This document shows, piece by piece, positions 24,245 through 31,304 of a stretch of 45,172 nt of DNA. The notes beneath the pieces were generated by a model. The model did not search any database. It was not told where the DNA came from and saw only the letters and a list, made by a program, of their open reading frames with translations. The stretch is from an uncultured Collinsella sp. Lineage in GTDB: Bacteria > Actinomycetota > Coriobacteriia > Coriobacteriales > Coriobacteriaceae. The number at the start of each line of letters is the position of its first letter. Position 1 is the first letter of the stretch. Location of the stretch: the NCBI GenBank assembly GCA_902470695.1, contig CABRHH010000022.1, positions 1 to 45,172 on the forward strand, in the 5' to 3' direction. Both the position numbers and the translations under genes were made by a program.

Positions 24245-25519
24245 GTGACGCCGATTGTCGCCTTCAATACCATCGTCGGGCTGCTGTTCAGCCTGTGCTT
24301 CCTCTATCAGGTCGTGTTCTTCTTCATCGGGCTCATCCGCGGGCAGGTCAAGCTTCCCCCCGCGAAAAGGCAGCACACCTACGCCTTTTTCATCGCCGCC
24401 CACAACGAGGAGGCGGTGATCGCCAACCTCGTGAAGTCGATCAAGGAGCAGGACTATCCTTCCGAGCTCATCGACGTGTTCGTGGTGGCCGATGCCTGCA
24501 CCGATGCCACGGCGGAGCGGGCCCGCGAGGCCGGCGCGATCGTGTACGAGCGCAACGATCTGTCGCGTAAGGGCAAAAGCTGGGTCATGGACTTCGGGTT
24601 CGAGCGCATCTTGCGGGAGTACCCCGGCAAGCACGAGGCGTTTTTCATCTTCGATGCGGACAACCTGCTGTCACGCAACTACGTCTCGGTGATGAACGAC
24701 GCGTTCGACCAGGGCTATATGGCCCTCACCAGCTACCGCAACTCCAAGAACTTCGGCAGCAGCTGGATCTCGGCGGCGTATGCGATCTGGTTCATCCGCG
24801 AGGCGCGCTTCCTGAACAACGCGCGCATGATCTGCCATACCTCCTGCGCCGTTTCGGGTTCGGGATACCTGGTTTCCGCCAAGATCGTGGAGGGCATGCG
24901 CGGCTGGGATTTCCACACGCTCACCGAGGACATCCAGTTCTCGACGTTCTGCGCCATTCACGGGATCCGGATCGGGTATGCGCCCGCTGAGTTCTACGAC
25001 GAGCAGCCGGTGACGCTCAAGGCCTCAATCAAGCAGCGCATGCGCTGGACGAAGGGTTTCTACCAGGTCTTTTTCACCTATGGACGACATATGCTCACAT
25101 CCATCGCCAAGTTCAGGCGCTTTGCCGCCTACGACATGCTGATGGTGGTGGGCCCGGCGATGCTGCTGACGCTCATGTGCCTCATGGTGAACGCGACCTT
25201 CATCGTGGTGGGCAGCTTGAGTCACGGGTTTTTGGCCACCGATGCCGAAATAGAGATGGCCTTCGGCTCGGTGATCATGATCTTCGGATACATGTACCTG
25301 ACGTTTTTCGTGATGGGGTTCATGACGACCGTCGTGGAGTGGAAACATATCCATTGCCCCAAGCGGTGGCGGATCTTCGCGAACCTGTTCACGTTCCCGC
25401 TGTTCATGTTCACCTACGTGCCGCTGACCGTGGCCGCGCTGTTCCTCAAGGTGGACTGGGTGCCCACGCCGCATGACGTGAGCGTGACGCTCGACGAGGT
25501 GCTTGAGGGCGCTCGGTAG
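24245..25519 (+). CDS. Membrane glycosyltransferase, family 2 (cellulose synthase-like)
   Basis: A 424-residue processive-type glycosyltransferase. One transmembrane helix (about 10-34) is followed by a cytoplasmic GT-A domain. This holds FIAAHNEEAVI (nucleotide binding), VVADACTD, FDADN (the metal-binding DXD-type motif), LTEDIQF (the catalytic-base region) and KQRMRWTKG, which fits the QxxRW motif of processive enzymes. Three or four C-terminal transmembrane helices follow. Such proteins make or export surface polysaccharides, or transfer sugars to lipids; the substrate is not predictable here and no partner gene lies beside it. GTG start with AGGGGG seven bases before. The gene is 88 bases downstream of the pseudouridine synthase and seems to stand alone. 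Confidence 0.85.
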   Translation: MTPIVAFNTIVGLLFSLCFLYQVVFFFIGLIRGQVKLPPAKRQHTYAFFIAAHNEEAVIANLVKSIKEQDYPSELIDVFVVADACTDATAERAREAGAIVYERNDLSRKGKSWVMDFGFERILREYPGKHEAFFIFDADNLLSRNYVSVMNDAFDQGYMALTSYRNSKNFGSSWISAAYAIWFIREARFLNNARMICHTSCAVSGSGYLVSAKIVEGMRGWDFHTLTEDIQFSTFCAIHGIRIGYAPAEFYDEQPVTLKASIKQRMRWTKGFYQVFFTYGRHMLTSIAKFRRFAAYDMLMVVGPAMLLTLMCLMVNATFIVVGSLSHGFLATDAEIEMAFGSVIMIFGYMYLTFFVMGFMTTVVEWKHIHCPKRWRIFANLFTFPLFMFTYVPLTVAALFLKVDWVPTPHDVSVTLDEVLEGAR

Positions 25520-25557
25520 GAGTCACCGCACCCGCTTGCCTCACCGATTCGCCTAGG

Positions 25558-25866
25558 TTAGCCGAATAGGCTGTCCAGGTCCTCTTCCCAGCCCTCGTCC
25601 AGCGGCAGACGGTCGTCGCGCCATTCATACCGATAGGCGTCATCGCCGTTGTAGCCCCAGGTGTCGGTTGCGCTGTTCCAGTTGACGGACAGCACGCCGA
25701 TGACCAGGTAGACGAGGCCGAGCAGCAGCAGCACGCCGGCGCTCAGGACGCCTGCCGTCAGGATGTAGGCGAAATGCGAGCTGTTCGTCTGGCAGGCGGT
25801 GGAGGCGCTCGCGCTCTCGACGACGCGCGGCGTGCGGCTCGATGCGGGTTCGGTGTCGACGTTCAT
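25558..25866 (-). CDS. Small membrane protein, function unknown
   Basis: A 102-residue protein with one long hydrophobic segment (about 33-62, AYILTAGVLSAGVLLLLGLVYL and following) and a polar N-terminus rich in Ser/Thr. The short C-terminal tail is very acidic (DDAYRYEWRDDRLPLDEGWEEDLDSLFG), and probably faces one side of the membrane. No recognised family. The ATG at 25866 is preceded by GGGAG, and a perfect -10 TATAAT on the minus strand (25932-25927) lies about 60 bases upstream, with no clear -35. It converges with the glycosyltransferase gene and diverges from the prepilin peptidase. Confidence 0.7.
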   Translation of the reverse strand: MNVDTEPASSRTPRVVESASASTACQTNSSHFAYILTAGVLSAGVLLLLGLVYLVIGVLSVNWNSATDTWGYNGDDAYRYEWRDDRLPLDEGWEEDLDSLFG

Positions 25867-25926
25867 AACATGCTCCCTATACGATGGGCGGACGCGCGGG
25901 GCGCGGATGAATCTTTTGATGCGCCT

Positions 25927-25932
25927 ATTATA
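25927..25932 (-). promoter_or_regulatory. -10 element of the small membrane protein gene
   Basis: The minus strand reads TATAAT here, 61 bases before the start codon at 25866. No matching -35 was seen at 16-18 bases. Confidence 0.45.
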
Positions 25933-25979
25933 GCCATCGGATGGGTATAACGCCGAAAACCGGTGGGCGAGGGGGTTCA

Positions 25980-26453
25980 ATGGGGGCAGGAAGCGGGCTA
26001 TTTTGCTATGTGGATGCAGACTGCGCTGCGTTTTCTGTGCTGGGCGTGCTGATACTTGTGGCGGCTGTTGTCGATGCGCGGACCAGGACTTATCCGGCCG
26101 CGCTCGCCATGGCGGTTGCGGGCGCTGGCGCCTGGTGGGCCCTGGCGCGCGGTGGTGCGGACATGCTTGGCGCGCACTGCCTTGCAGCCTGCGCGGTCTC
26201 GGGCTTGCTCGTCGTGTTCGAGATCGCATGGCGCCGTCACCATGATGGGGCAGCTGGCTTGGGTATGGGCGATGTGAAGTACCTGTTTGGCACCATGCTG
26301 GCCGACCCGGCCTATGCGCTGGTGGGGTTCTCGGTGGGCTTGGCGCTGCTTGCGCTTGCGGGAACGGTCTGCCGGCGCCCGTCGTTGCCGCTGTTGCCCT
26401 TTGTAGCTGCCGGTACGGCGCTTATCGTGGTGCCGAGCGTGCTTGCCGGCTGA
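25980..26453 (+). CDS. A24-family prepilin peptidase (short form)
   Basis: A 157-residue integral membrane aspartyl protease that removes the leader of type IV pilin-like proteins. The two catalytic aspartates are D32 in VVDARTRTYP and D98 in the GMGDVKY motif, in the usual distance. Six or so hydrophobic segments cover the rest. It lacks the N-terminal cysteine-rich methylase region of PilD, like the short archaeal-type and Gram-positive peptidases. The likely start is ATG 25980 after GAGGGGG; an ATG at 25941 lies before it in frame. In competent bacteria this enzyme processes the ComGC-like pseudopilins, which fits comEA-comEC elsewhere in the window; no pilin gene is beside it. Confidence 0.85.
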   Translation: MGAGSGLFCYVDADCAAFSVLGVLILVAAVVDARTRTYPAALAMAVAGAGAWWALARGGADMLGAHCLAACAVSGLLVVFEIAWRRHHDGAAGLGMGDVKYLFGTMLADPAYALVGFSVGLALLALAGTVCRRPSLPLLPFVAAGTALIVVPSVLAG

Positions 26454-26477
26454 CGGGCGATTAGGCGAGATTGACCC

Positions 26478-26505
26478 TTGCAAGCGAACACATGTTTCGT
26501 ATAAA
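26478..26505 (+). promoter_or_regulatory. rarA promoter (predicts a leaderless mRNA)
   Basis: TTGCAA (26478-26483), a 16-base spacer and TATAAA (26500-26505) are followed eight bases later by the rarA ATG at 26514. If transcription starts seven to nine bases after the -10 box, the start codon lies at or next to the 5' end of the RNA. Confidence 0.65.
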
Positions 26506-26513
26506 ATACTCGC

Positions 26514-27830
26514 ATGGATACTTTGTTTTCTGATACCGAGCGCGTCAAGCGCCTCAAGAACGCCCCGTTGGCTGTGCGCATGCGTCCCGCGTCACTCGAG
26601 GAGTACGTGGGCCAGCAGCGCGCGGTTGGCCCCGGCTCGTGGCTTCGCTCCGCGATCGAGCACGATGTCATGTCGAGCGTCATTCTCTACGGTCCTGCGG
26701 GAACCGGCAAAACCACCCTCGCTCACATCATCGCCTCGACCACCAAAAGCGAGTTCGTCGAGGTCTCGGCGGTTACGGGGACGGTCAAGGACCTGCGGCG
26801 GGAGATCGATGAGGCGCAGCGCCGCCTCATGATGTTCGACCGCCGCACGATCCTGTTCATCGATGAGATTCACCGCTTCTCGCGCTCCCAGCAAGATGCC
26901 CTGCTGCATGCGGTCGAAAACCGCACCGTGGTGATGATCGGCGCCACGACCGAGAACCCCTATTTCGAGGTCAACTCGGCCCTGCTGTCGCGCAGCCGGG
27001 TGGTCGAGCTGGAGCATCTCGCCAATGGGGACGTGGCGCAGCTGGTGAGGCGCGCCCTTTGCGCCCCTCAGGGGCTGGACGGGCGGTTTCACGCCTCCGA
27101 CGAGGTTGTCGATGCTATCTGCACGCTGGCTGCCGGAGACGCCCGCAGCGCGCTTACCACCCTCGAGCTTGCCTCCGAGATCGCGCTGACGCGCCCGGGT
27201 GCCGCTTCGGCGGCAGAGGACCCGATCGCGATCGGGCTCGATGATGTGCGCCAGGCCAACCCGCGGCGCGGCCTGTCCTACGACAAATCCGGCGACATGC
27301 ACTACGACATCATCTCCGCGTTCATCAAGTCCATGCGCGGCTCGGACCCCGACGCCGCCGTGTACTGGCTCGCCCGCATGATCGATGCGGGGGAGGACCC
27401 CAAGTTCATCGCGCGCCGCATCATGATCGCTGCCTCGGAGGACATCGGCAACGCCGACCCGAACGCCCTGCTGGTTGCCGAGGCTGCGTTCAAGGCGGCG
27501 GAGGTGATCGGGTACCCGGAGTGCCGGATTAACCTGGCGCAGGCCGCCATCTACAACGCGCTTGCTCCGAAGTCGAACGCCTGCGAGGCCGCGATCGACG
27601 CCGCACTTGCCGACGTGCACACCAGCGGTCAGCGTGAGGTGCCGTCCTATCTGCGCGACCGGCACCGTCCGGGGTCCGACGAGTACGGCGACTACCGCTA
27701 TCCGCACGATTACCCCGCCGGCTGGGTGGCGCAGCGCTACCTGCCCGAGGGGCTGGAGGCGGGCGCGTTCTGGCACTCCGACGGGCGCGGCTGGGAGCAG
27801 TGGCGCGACGAGCACCGCCCTCGGGCCTAA
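26514..27830 (+). CDS. rarA: RarA/MgsA replication-associated recombination AAA+ ATPase
   Basis: A 438-residue AAA+ protein of the RarA (MgsA, WRNIP1) family that acts at stalled replication forks. RMRPASLEEYVGQ is the N-terminal family segment. Walker A is GPAGTGKT at 60-67, Walker B ILFIDEIHRF at about 115-124, and sensor 1 is in GATTENPYFEVN. The C-terminal tetramerisation domain includes DKSGDMHYDIISAFIKSMRGSDPDAAVYWLARMI. This C-terminal half separates it from RuvB. No ribosome binding site is found before ATG 26514, and the promoter sits right upstream, so a leaderless mRNA is likely. Confidence 0.94.
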   Translation: MDTLFSDTERVKRLKNAPLAVRMRPASLEEYVGQQRAVGPGSWLRSAIEHDVMSSVILYGPAGTGKTTLAHIIASTTKSEFVEVSAVTGTVKDLRREIDEAQRRLMMFDRRTILFIDEIHRFSRSQQDALLHAVENRTVVMIGATTENPYFEVNSALLSRSRVVELEHLANGDVAQLVRRALCAPQGLDGRFHASDEVVDAICTLAAGDARSALTTLELASEIALTRPGAASAAEDPIAIGLDDVRQANPRRGLSYDKSGDMHYDIISAFIKSMRGSDPDAAVYWLARMIDAGEDPKFIARRIMIAASEDIGNADPNALLVAEAAFKAAEVIGYPECRINLAQAAIYNALAPKSNACEAAIDAALADVHTSGQREVPSYLRDRHRPGSDEYGDYRYPHDYPAGWVAQRYLPEGLEAGAFWHSDGRGWEQWRDEHRPRA

Positions 27831-28049
27831 GTTGTGCCCGGGCGGGGTTTACCTGCTGTCGGCGCCGCGCTGACCGGCCCTCACGGGGGTGCGTGCACCT
27901 CTCCTGTTCGTTTGCATTCCCGGTGGCATCGGCGATGCGCGCCGCGTGCGTCCTATGGCGTTCGCATGCGATGGCGCCAAGTGGGGTACCATCAACCGTA
28001 TCTGTCATCTGGCCGTTATGCCGGCGCGCGCCGGCGTTGAGGAGGAACC

Positions 28050-28580
28050 ATGGATCTGCTGCACATCGCATTGATCGTGCTGGCGCTTGGCGGCGCCTGG
28101 GCTTTGGCGGAGCTCGCGCTCGTCTTTCGCCGCAGCCGCAAGGTCGTCGATTCGCTTGACACCACGGTCACCGAGCTCAACCGCACCGTTGAGGAGGCCC
28201 GTCCCATCGTGAGCAAGCTCGATGGCATGGTCGATGAGCTGCAGCCGGCGATCGCCCAGGTTGAGCCGTTGCTGCGCAGCGTGAACCAGACTGTCGAGGC
28301 GCTTACCTCCGATCTGGTCGAGGTGAACGGGGTCCTGCGCGATGTGTCGGCGGTGAGCGGCGCGGCCGGGGCCGCTTCGAACGCCGTGTCGGGCATCGCA
28401 GATGCCGCCAGCGAGAAGGTCGGAAAGCTGTTCGGCCGCTCGAAAAAGCAGGAGGCACCAGCCCCTGCCCTAAAGACCGCCGAGGACCCTGAGCTTGCCG
28501 CCGCCGACGCCGCCGACGATGAGCCCGCCGCCGGTGCGTACTATACCTATACGACCACAGAGGAGCCCACCGATGAGTAA
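28050..28580 (+). CDS. Membrane-anchored coiled-coil protein (DUF948-like)
   Basis: A 176-residue protein with an N-terminal hydrophobic segment (about 4-24) followed by heptad-rich helix (SRKVVDSLDTTVTELNRTVEEARPIVSKLDGMVDEL to about residue 90). This layout and sequence flavour match the DUF948 family of Gram-positive membrane proteins of unknown function. The C-terminal 60 residues are Ala/Asp/Glu-rich and disordered. RBS GAGGAGGA. A 16-base palindrome (28020-28035) lies just upstream. Its stop overlaps the anti-sigma factor start by eight bases, so it is translationally coupled to the regulatory pair behind it. A role as an envelope-linked sensor is only a guess. Confidence 0.7.
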   Translation: MDLLHIALIVLALGGAWALAELALVFRRSRKVVDSLDTTVTELNRTVEEARPIVSKLDGMVDELQPAIAQVEPLLRSVNQTVEALTSDLVEVNGVLRDVSAVSGAAGAASNAVSGIADAASEKVGKLFGRSKKQEAPAPALKTAEDPELAAADAADDEPAAGAYYTYTTTEEPTDE

Positions 28581-28950
28581 CCACACCAGCGTTTCTCTGG
28601 GCGTCACCTGCGACGCCCACCTCGCACGCCTGGTGCGCATGACCGCGGCCAACGTTGCTACCCTGTCGAACATGTCGGTCGAGCGCGTTGAGGATATCCG
28701 CATGGCGGCGGAAGAGGCCTTCATCTATGCTTGCTCCGCCACGCCGGGCCGCGCGCTCGCCGTTGAGTTCGACGTTGATCCCGCGCGTGTGTCCATGACA
28801 TTTCGCTTGGATACGCCCGTCTTTTCGGAGCCGGATGACGATGAGACGGCAGTGGTCTATATGGATCTGATCTTGGGCAGCGTGTGCGACACCTTCGAGA
28901 AGCGCTCCGAACCCGCGGCCCTGTTCCTCGAGCTCAAGGCGGACCTCTAA
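28573..28950 (+). CDS. Anti-sigma factor of the RsbW/UsfX type
   Basis: A 125-residue protein with the short HATPase fold of the anti-sigma factors that bind SigB/SigF-type sigma factors. DIRMAAEEAFIYACSA (41-56) is the helix holding the N-box. Where Bacillus RsbW and SpoIIAB have a metal-binding Asn (SEAxTNA), this protein has Tyr52. The later glycine-rich ATP-lid motif is also absent: it reads AVVYMDLILGSVCDTFEKR. This resembles the actinobacterial UsfX branch more than Bacillus RsbW. The sigma gene begins at its last base (TAATG), a strong hint at partnership. No antagonist (RsbV-like) gene is in the window. Confidence 0.78.
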   Translation: MSNHTSVSLGVTCDAHLARLVRMTAANVATLSNMSVERVEDIRMAAEEAFIYACSATPGRALAVEFDVDPARVSMTFRLDTPVFSEPDDDETAVVYMDLILGSVCDTFEKRSEPAALFLELKADL

Positions 28951-29738
28951 TGGCATCACGCACCTCGGGCAAGACTGCCTGGGACAAGGAAAAGACCCAC
29001 GAGCTGTTTCGCCGGTACAAGGAGCACGGCGATATGGACGCCCGCGAGAAGCTCGTGATGTCTCACCTCAACCTGGTCAGATTTCTTGCAAACAAATTCA
29101 AGAACCGTGGCGAGCCGCTTGACGACCTGATGCAGGTGGGCTACCTCGGCCTGCTCAAGGCCATCGACCGGTTCGACCCCTCGCGCGGGCTTGAGTTCAC
29201 CACCTTCGCGACCCCCACCATCCTGGGCGAGATCAAACGGCACTTCCGCGACAAGGGATGGAGCGTGCGGGTGCCCAGGCGCCTGCAGGAGCTTTCCGCC
29301 AAGGTCAATCAGGCAACCGACCTGCTCACCACCCAACTGCAGCGCTCGCCCACGATCGCCGAGATCGCCGAGTACCTCGACGCGACGGTCGATGAGGTGC
29401 TTGAGGCTATGGAGTCCTCCTCGGCCTACAGCTCGGTGTCTCTGGAGGCGCCCGCTGGGCCCGACGCGGAGGACACGCCTTCGATCATCGACCGCTACGC
29501 AACCGAGGATAGCGACCTCGCCCTCACCGACGACCGCCTGGTGATCGAGGAGGCGCTCGAAGGGTTCTCCCCGCGCGAGCGCGAGGTCATCGAGCTGCGC
29601 TTCATCAAGGGCATGACGCAGATCGAGATCGCCGAGCAGCTCGGTATCTCCCAGGTGCAGGTGTCGCGTCTGCTGCGTCGCACCTTGAAAAAGATCCAGG
29701 ACAAGATCGATCCGGAGGGGGTCATGGCCGCACAATGA
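28950..29738 (+). CDS. RNA polymerase sigma factor, SigB/SigF/SigG group
   Basis: A 262-residue group 3 sigma factor. Region 2 runs from MSHLNLVRFLANKF to FTTFATPTILGEIKRHFRD, with the core-binding and -10-recognition helices. Region 3 has VRVPRRLQEL and LQRSPTIAEIAEYLD. Region 4 reads FSPREREVIELRFIKGMTQIEIAEQLGISQVQVSRLLRRTL, the -35-binding helix-turn-helix. This pattern is typical of the stress or sporulation branch (SigB, SigF, SigG). In a Coriobacterium without known spores it is more likely a general stress sigma factor. Its ATG overlaps the anti-sigma factor TAA. Activity is probably held by that protein. Confidence 0.93.
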   Translation: MASRTSGKTAWDKEKTHELFRRYKEHGDMDAREKLVMSHLNLVRFLANKFKNRGEPLDDLMQVGYLGLLKAIDRFDPSRGLEFTTFATPTILGEIKRHFRDKGWSVRVPRRLQELSAKVNQATDLLTTQLQRSPTIAEIAEYLDATVDEVLEAMESSSAYSSVSLEAPAGPDAEDTPSIIDRYATEDSDLALTDDRLVIEEALEGFSPREREVIELRFIKGMTQIEIAEQLGISQVQVSRLLRRTLKKIQDKIDPEGVMAAQ

Positions 29739-31159
29739 GCGCTCCTGACGTAGAACGCCCGCGCGCCGCCCGGCGCCGGGCGGCCGCCATCGCGATGCCC
29801 GGCACGCGCCTTGCTCTGATGCGCGTGTGGATCGCGGTGGGCGCCATCATCATCGCCGCCGCCCTGCTCAACGTGCTGGGCGCCCTGGTCCCGGTGATCG
29901 AGTTTCTGGCCGTGGGGTCGCTCGTCGCCTTCGTGGCGTCGCCGATCGTCAACGGCCTGGAGCATCGCGGCGTGCCGCGTGGCTTCGGGGCGCTGGTGGG
30001 GCTTGTGGTGGTTATCGCCGTCATCGCCTGCTTGCTCATGGTGGTGGCGCCGGTGTTCGTGGATCAGATCATGGAGATCCTCACGCGTCTTCCCGCGCAG
30101 CTGCGCGGTCTGGGCGACTGGCTCACGAAGCTCTCCCAGGACTTCAGCGCGCTGGCGCAGTCGGGGTGGGCGAGCGAGGCCGATAGCGCCCTGAGCTCGC
30201 TTGCCAACGCGGCCACCACCTACGTGACCGGGCTTGCCGCCGACATGGGCAAAGGCGTCGTTCCGCTCATCGCCGGCACCGCCTCCACGCTCTTCGTGGT
30301 CTTTTTGGGCCTGGTGCTCGCCTATTGGCTTGCACGCGACTACCCGCGCATCCATCACGAGGTGGCCACGATCTTAGGCGAGGAGAAGGAGACCGGTTAC
30401 CGCTTCATGGTCGCGATCATCTCGCGCTCGGTGGGCGGCTACATGCGTGGCATGGTCATCACCTCGTTGGTGGGCGGCGCGCTGGCGTTCGTGGGCTTTT
30501 TGATCATCGGCCACCCCTATGCCGCCCTCATGGGCGTCCTCACCGGCCTGCTGCACCTGATTCCAGTGGTTGGTCCCTGGATCTCCTCGGTGGTGGCGAC
30601 CTTCATCGCCTTCTTCACCAACCCCATGCTTGCCCTGTGGACCCTGCTGGTGACCGTCGTCGCCCAGAACGTGACCGACAACATCGTCTCGCCCAAGGTC
30701 ATGCAGTCCTCGGTGCAGGTCCACCCTGCCATGAGCCTCACCGCGCTGGTGATCGGCTCGGCGCTTCTGGGTGCGACCGGCATGGTGGTGGCCATCCCGC
30801 TGTGCGCGGCTGCCAAGGGCCTGTTCGTCTATTACTTCGAAAGCGCCACGCAGCGTCAGGTCGTCTCCTATGACGGGGCCATCTTCCAAGGTACGCCCTT
30901 TGTGGATGAGGCCGGCCAGCCGGTCCCTGCCTTCGATGCGCTCGGTGACGACAAGTTCGCGGTCGATTCCGAGTTGATCGACAACGACGCCGTTCCGGCC
31001 GCCACCGCCGCCCCGCGCCCCGCACTCGACAACCCCTGGGCGCGCATCGCCGGCTTGCAGCAGGTGGCTCCCGGCAAGCTCAAGATGCCGTTCGCCCAGT
31101 CCGCTAAGGCGCCCAAGACGGATGCGGCGCATGACCCTGACAGCGATGACGGCAGGTAG
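29735..31159 (+). CDS. AI-2E/PerM family membrane protein
   Basis: A 474-residue polytopic membrane protein of the AI-2E transporter (UPF0118/PerM) family. Two or three N-terminal transmembrane helices (about 27-80) are followed by a long soluble loop (QIMEILTRLPAQLRG), then five further helices. Conserved family segments include GYMRGMVITSLVGGALAF and VTDNIVSPKVM. Members have been linked to autoinducer-2 export, to permease function, and to sodium-proton exchange; the substrate here is unknown. The start overlaps the sigma factor stop as ATGA, so it is the fourth coupled gene. A disordered tail of about 90 residues (Asp/Ala-rich) ends the protein. Confidence 0.88.
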   Translation: MSAPDVERPRAARRRAAAIAMPGTRLALMRVWIAVGAIIIAAALLNVLGALVPVIEFLAVGSLVAFVASPIVNGLEHRGVPRGFGALVGLVVVIAVIACLLMVVAPVFVDQIMEILTRLPAQLRGLGDWLTKLSQDFSALAQSGWASEADSALSSLANAATTYVTGLAADMGKGVVPLIAGTASTLFVVFLGLVLAYWLARDYPRIHHEVATILGEEKETGYRFMVAIISRSVGGYMRGMVITSLVGGALAFVGFLIIGHPYAALMGVLTGLLHLIPVVGPWISSVVATFIAFFTNPMLALWTLLVTVVAQNVTDNIVSPKVMQSSVQVHPAMSLTALVIGSALLGATGMVVAIPLCAAAKGLFVYYFESATQRQVVSYDGAIFQGTPFVDEAGQPVPAFDALGDDKFAVDSELIDNDAVPAATAAPRPALDNPWARIAGLQQVAPGKLKMPFAQSAKAPKTDAAHDPDSDDGR

Positions 31160-31181
31160 CCGCACCGGTTGCGCAGGCAAT

Positions 31182-31225
31182 GCCCGGGTGCTCACCGCTC
31201 CGACGTGGTGACAGCCGGGCTTTTT
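31182..31225 (+). terminator. terminator after the sigma-factor cluster
   Basis: GCCCGG (31182-31187) pairs with CCGGGC (31215-31220), with an inner TCACC-GGTGA stem, followed by TTTTT. Confidence 0.85.
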
Positions 31226-31257
31226 CTGACGTCGCTGTGCAGGGGCGTGCGCTGCTT

Positions 31258-31263
31258 TATAAT
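31258..31263 (+). promoter_or_regulatory. -10 element of the alaS promoter
   Basis: A perfect TATAAT 42 bases before the alaS start. The bases 17 upstream (31235-31240, CTGTGC) match a -35 box only poorly. Confidence 0.55.
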
Positions 31264-31304
31264 CAATCTGTTTGACGATTTGCACCTGATGAGGAGATTC
31301 GCCC

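Noticed and set aside
28020..28035. 16-base palindrome before the gene at 28050 as an operator
   Set aside because: Made only of C and G alternations in a GC-rich region; chance occurrence is quite possible, so I do not call a site.
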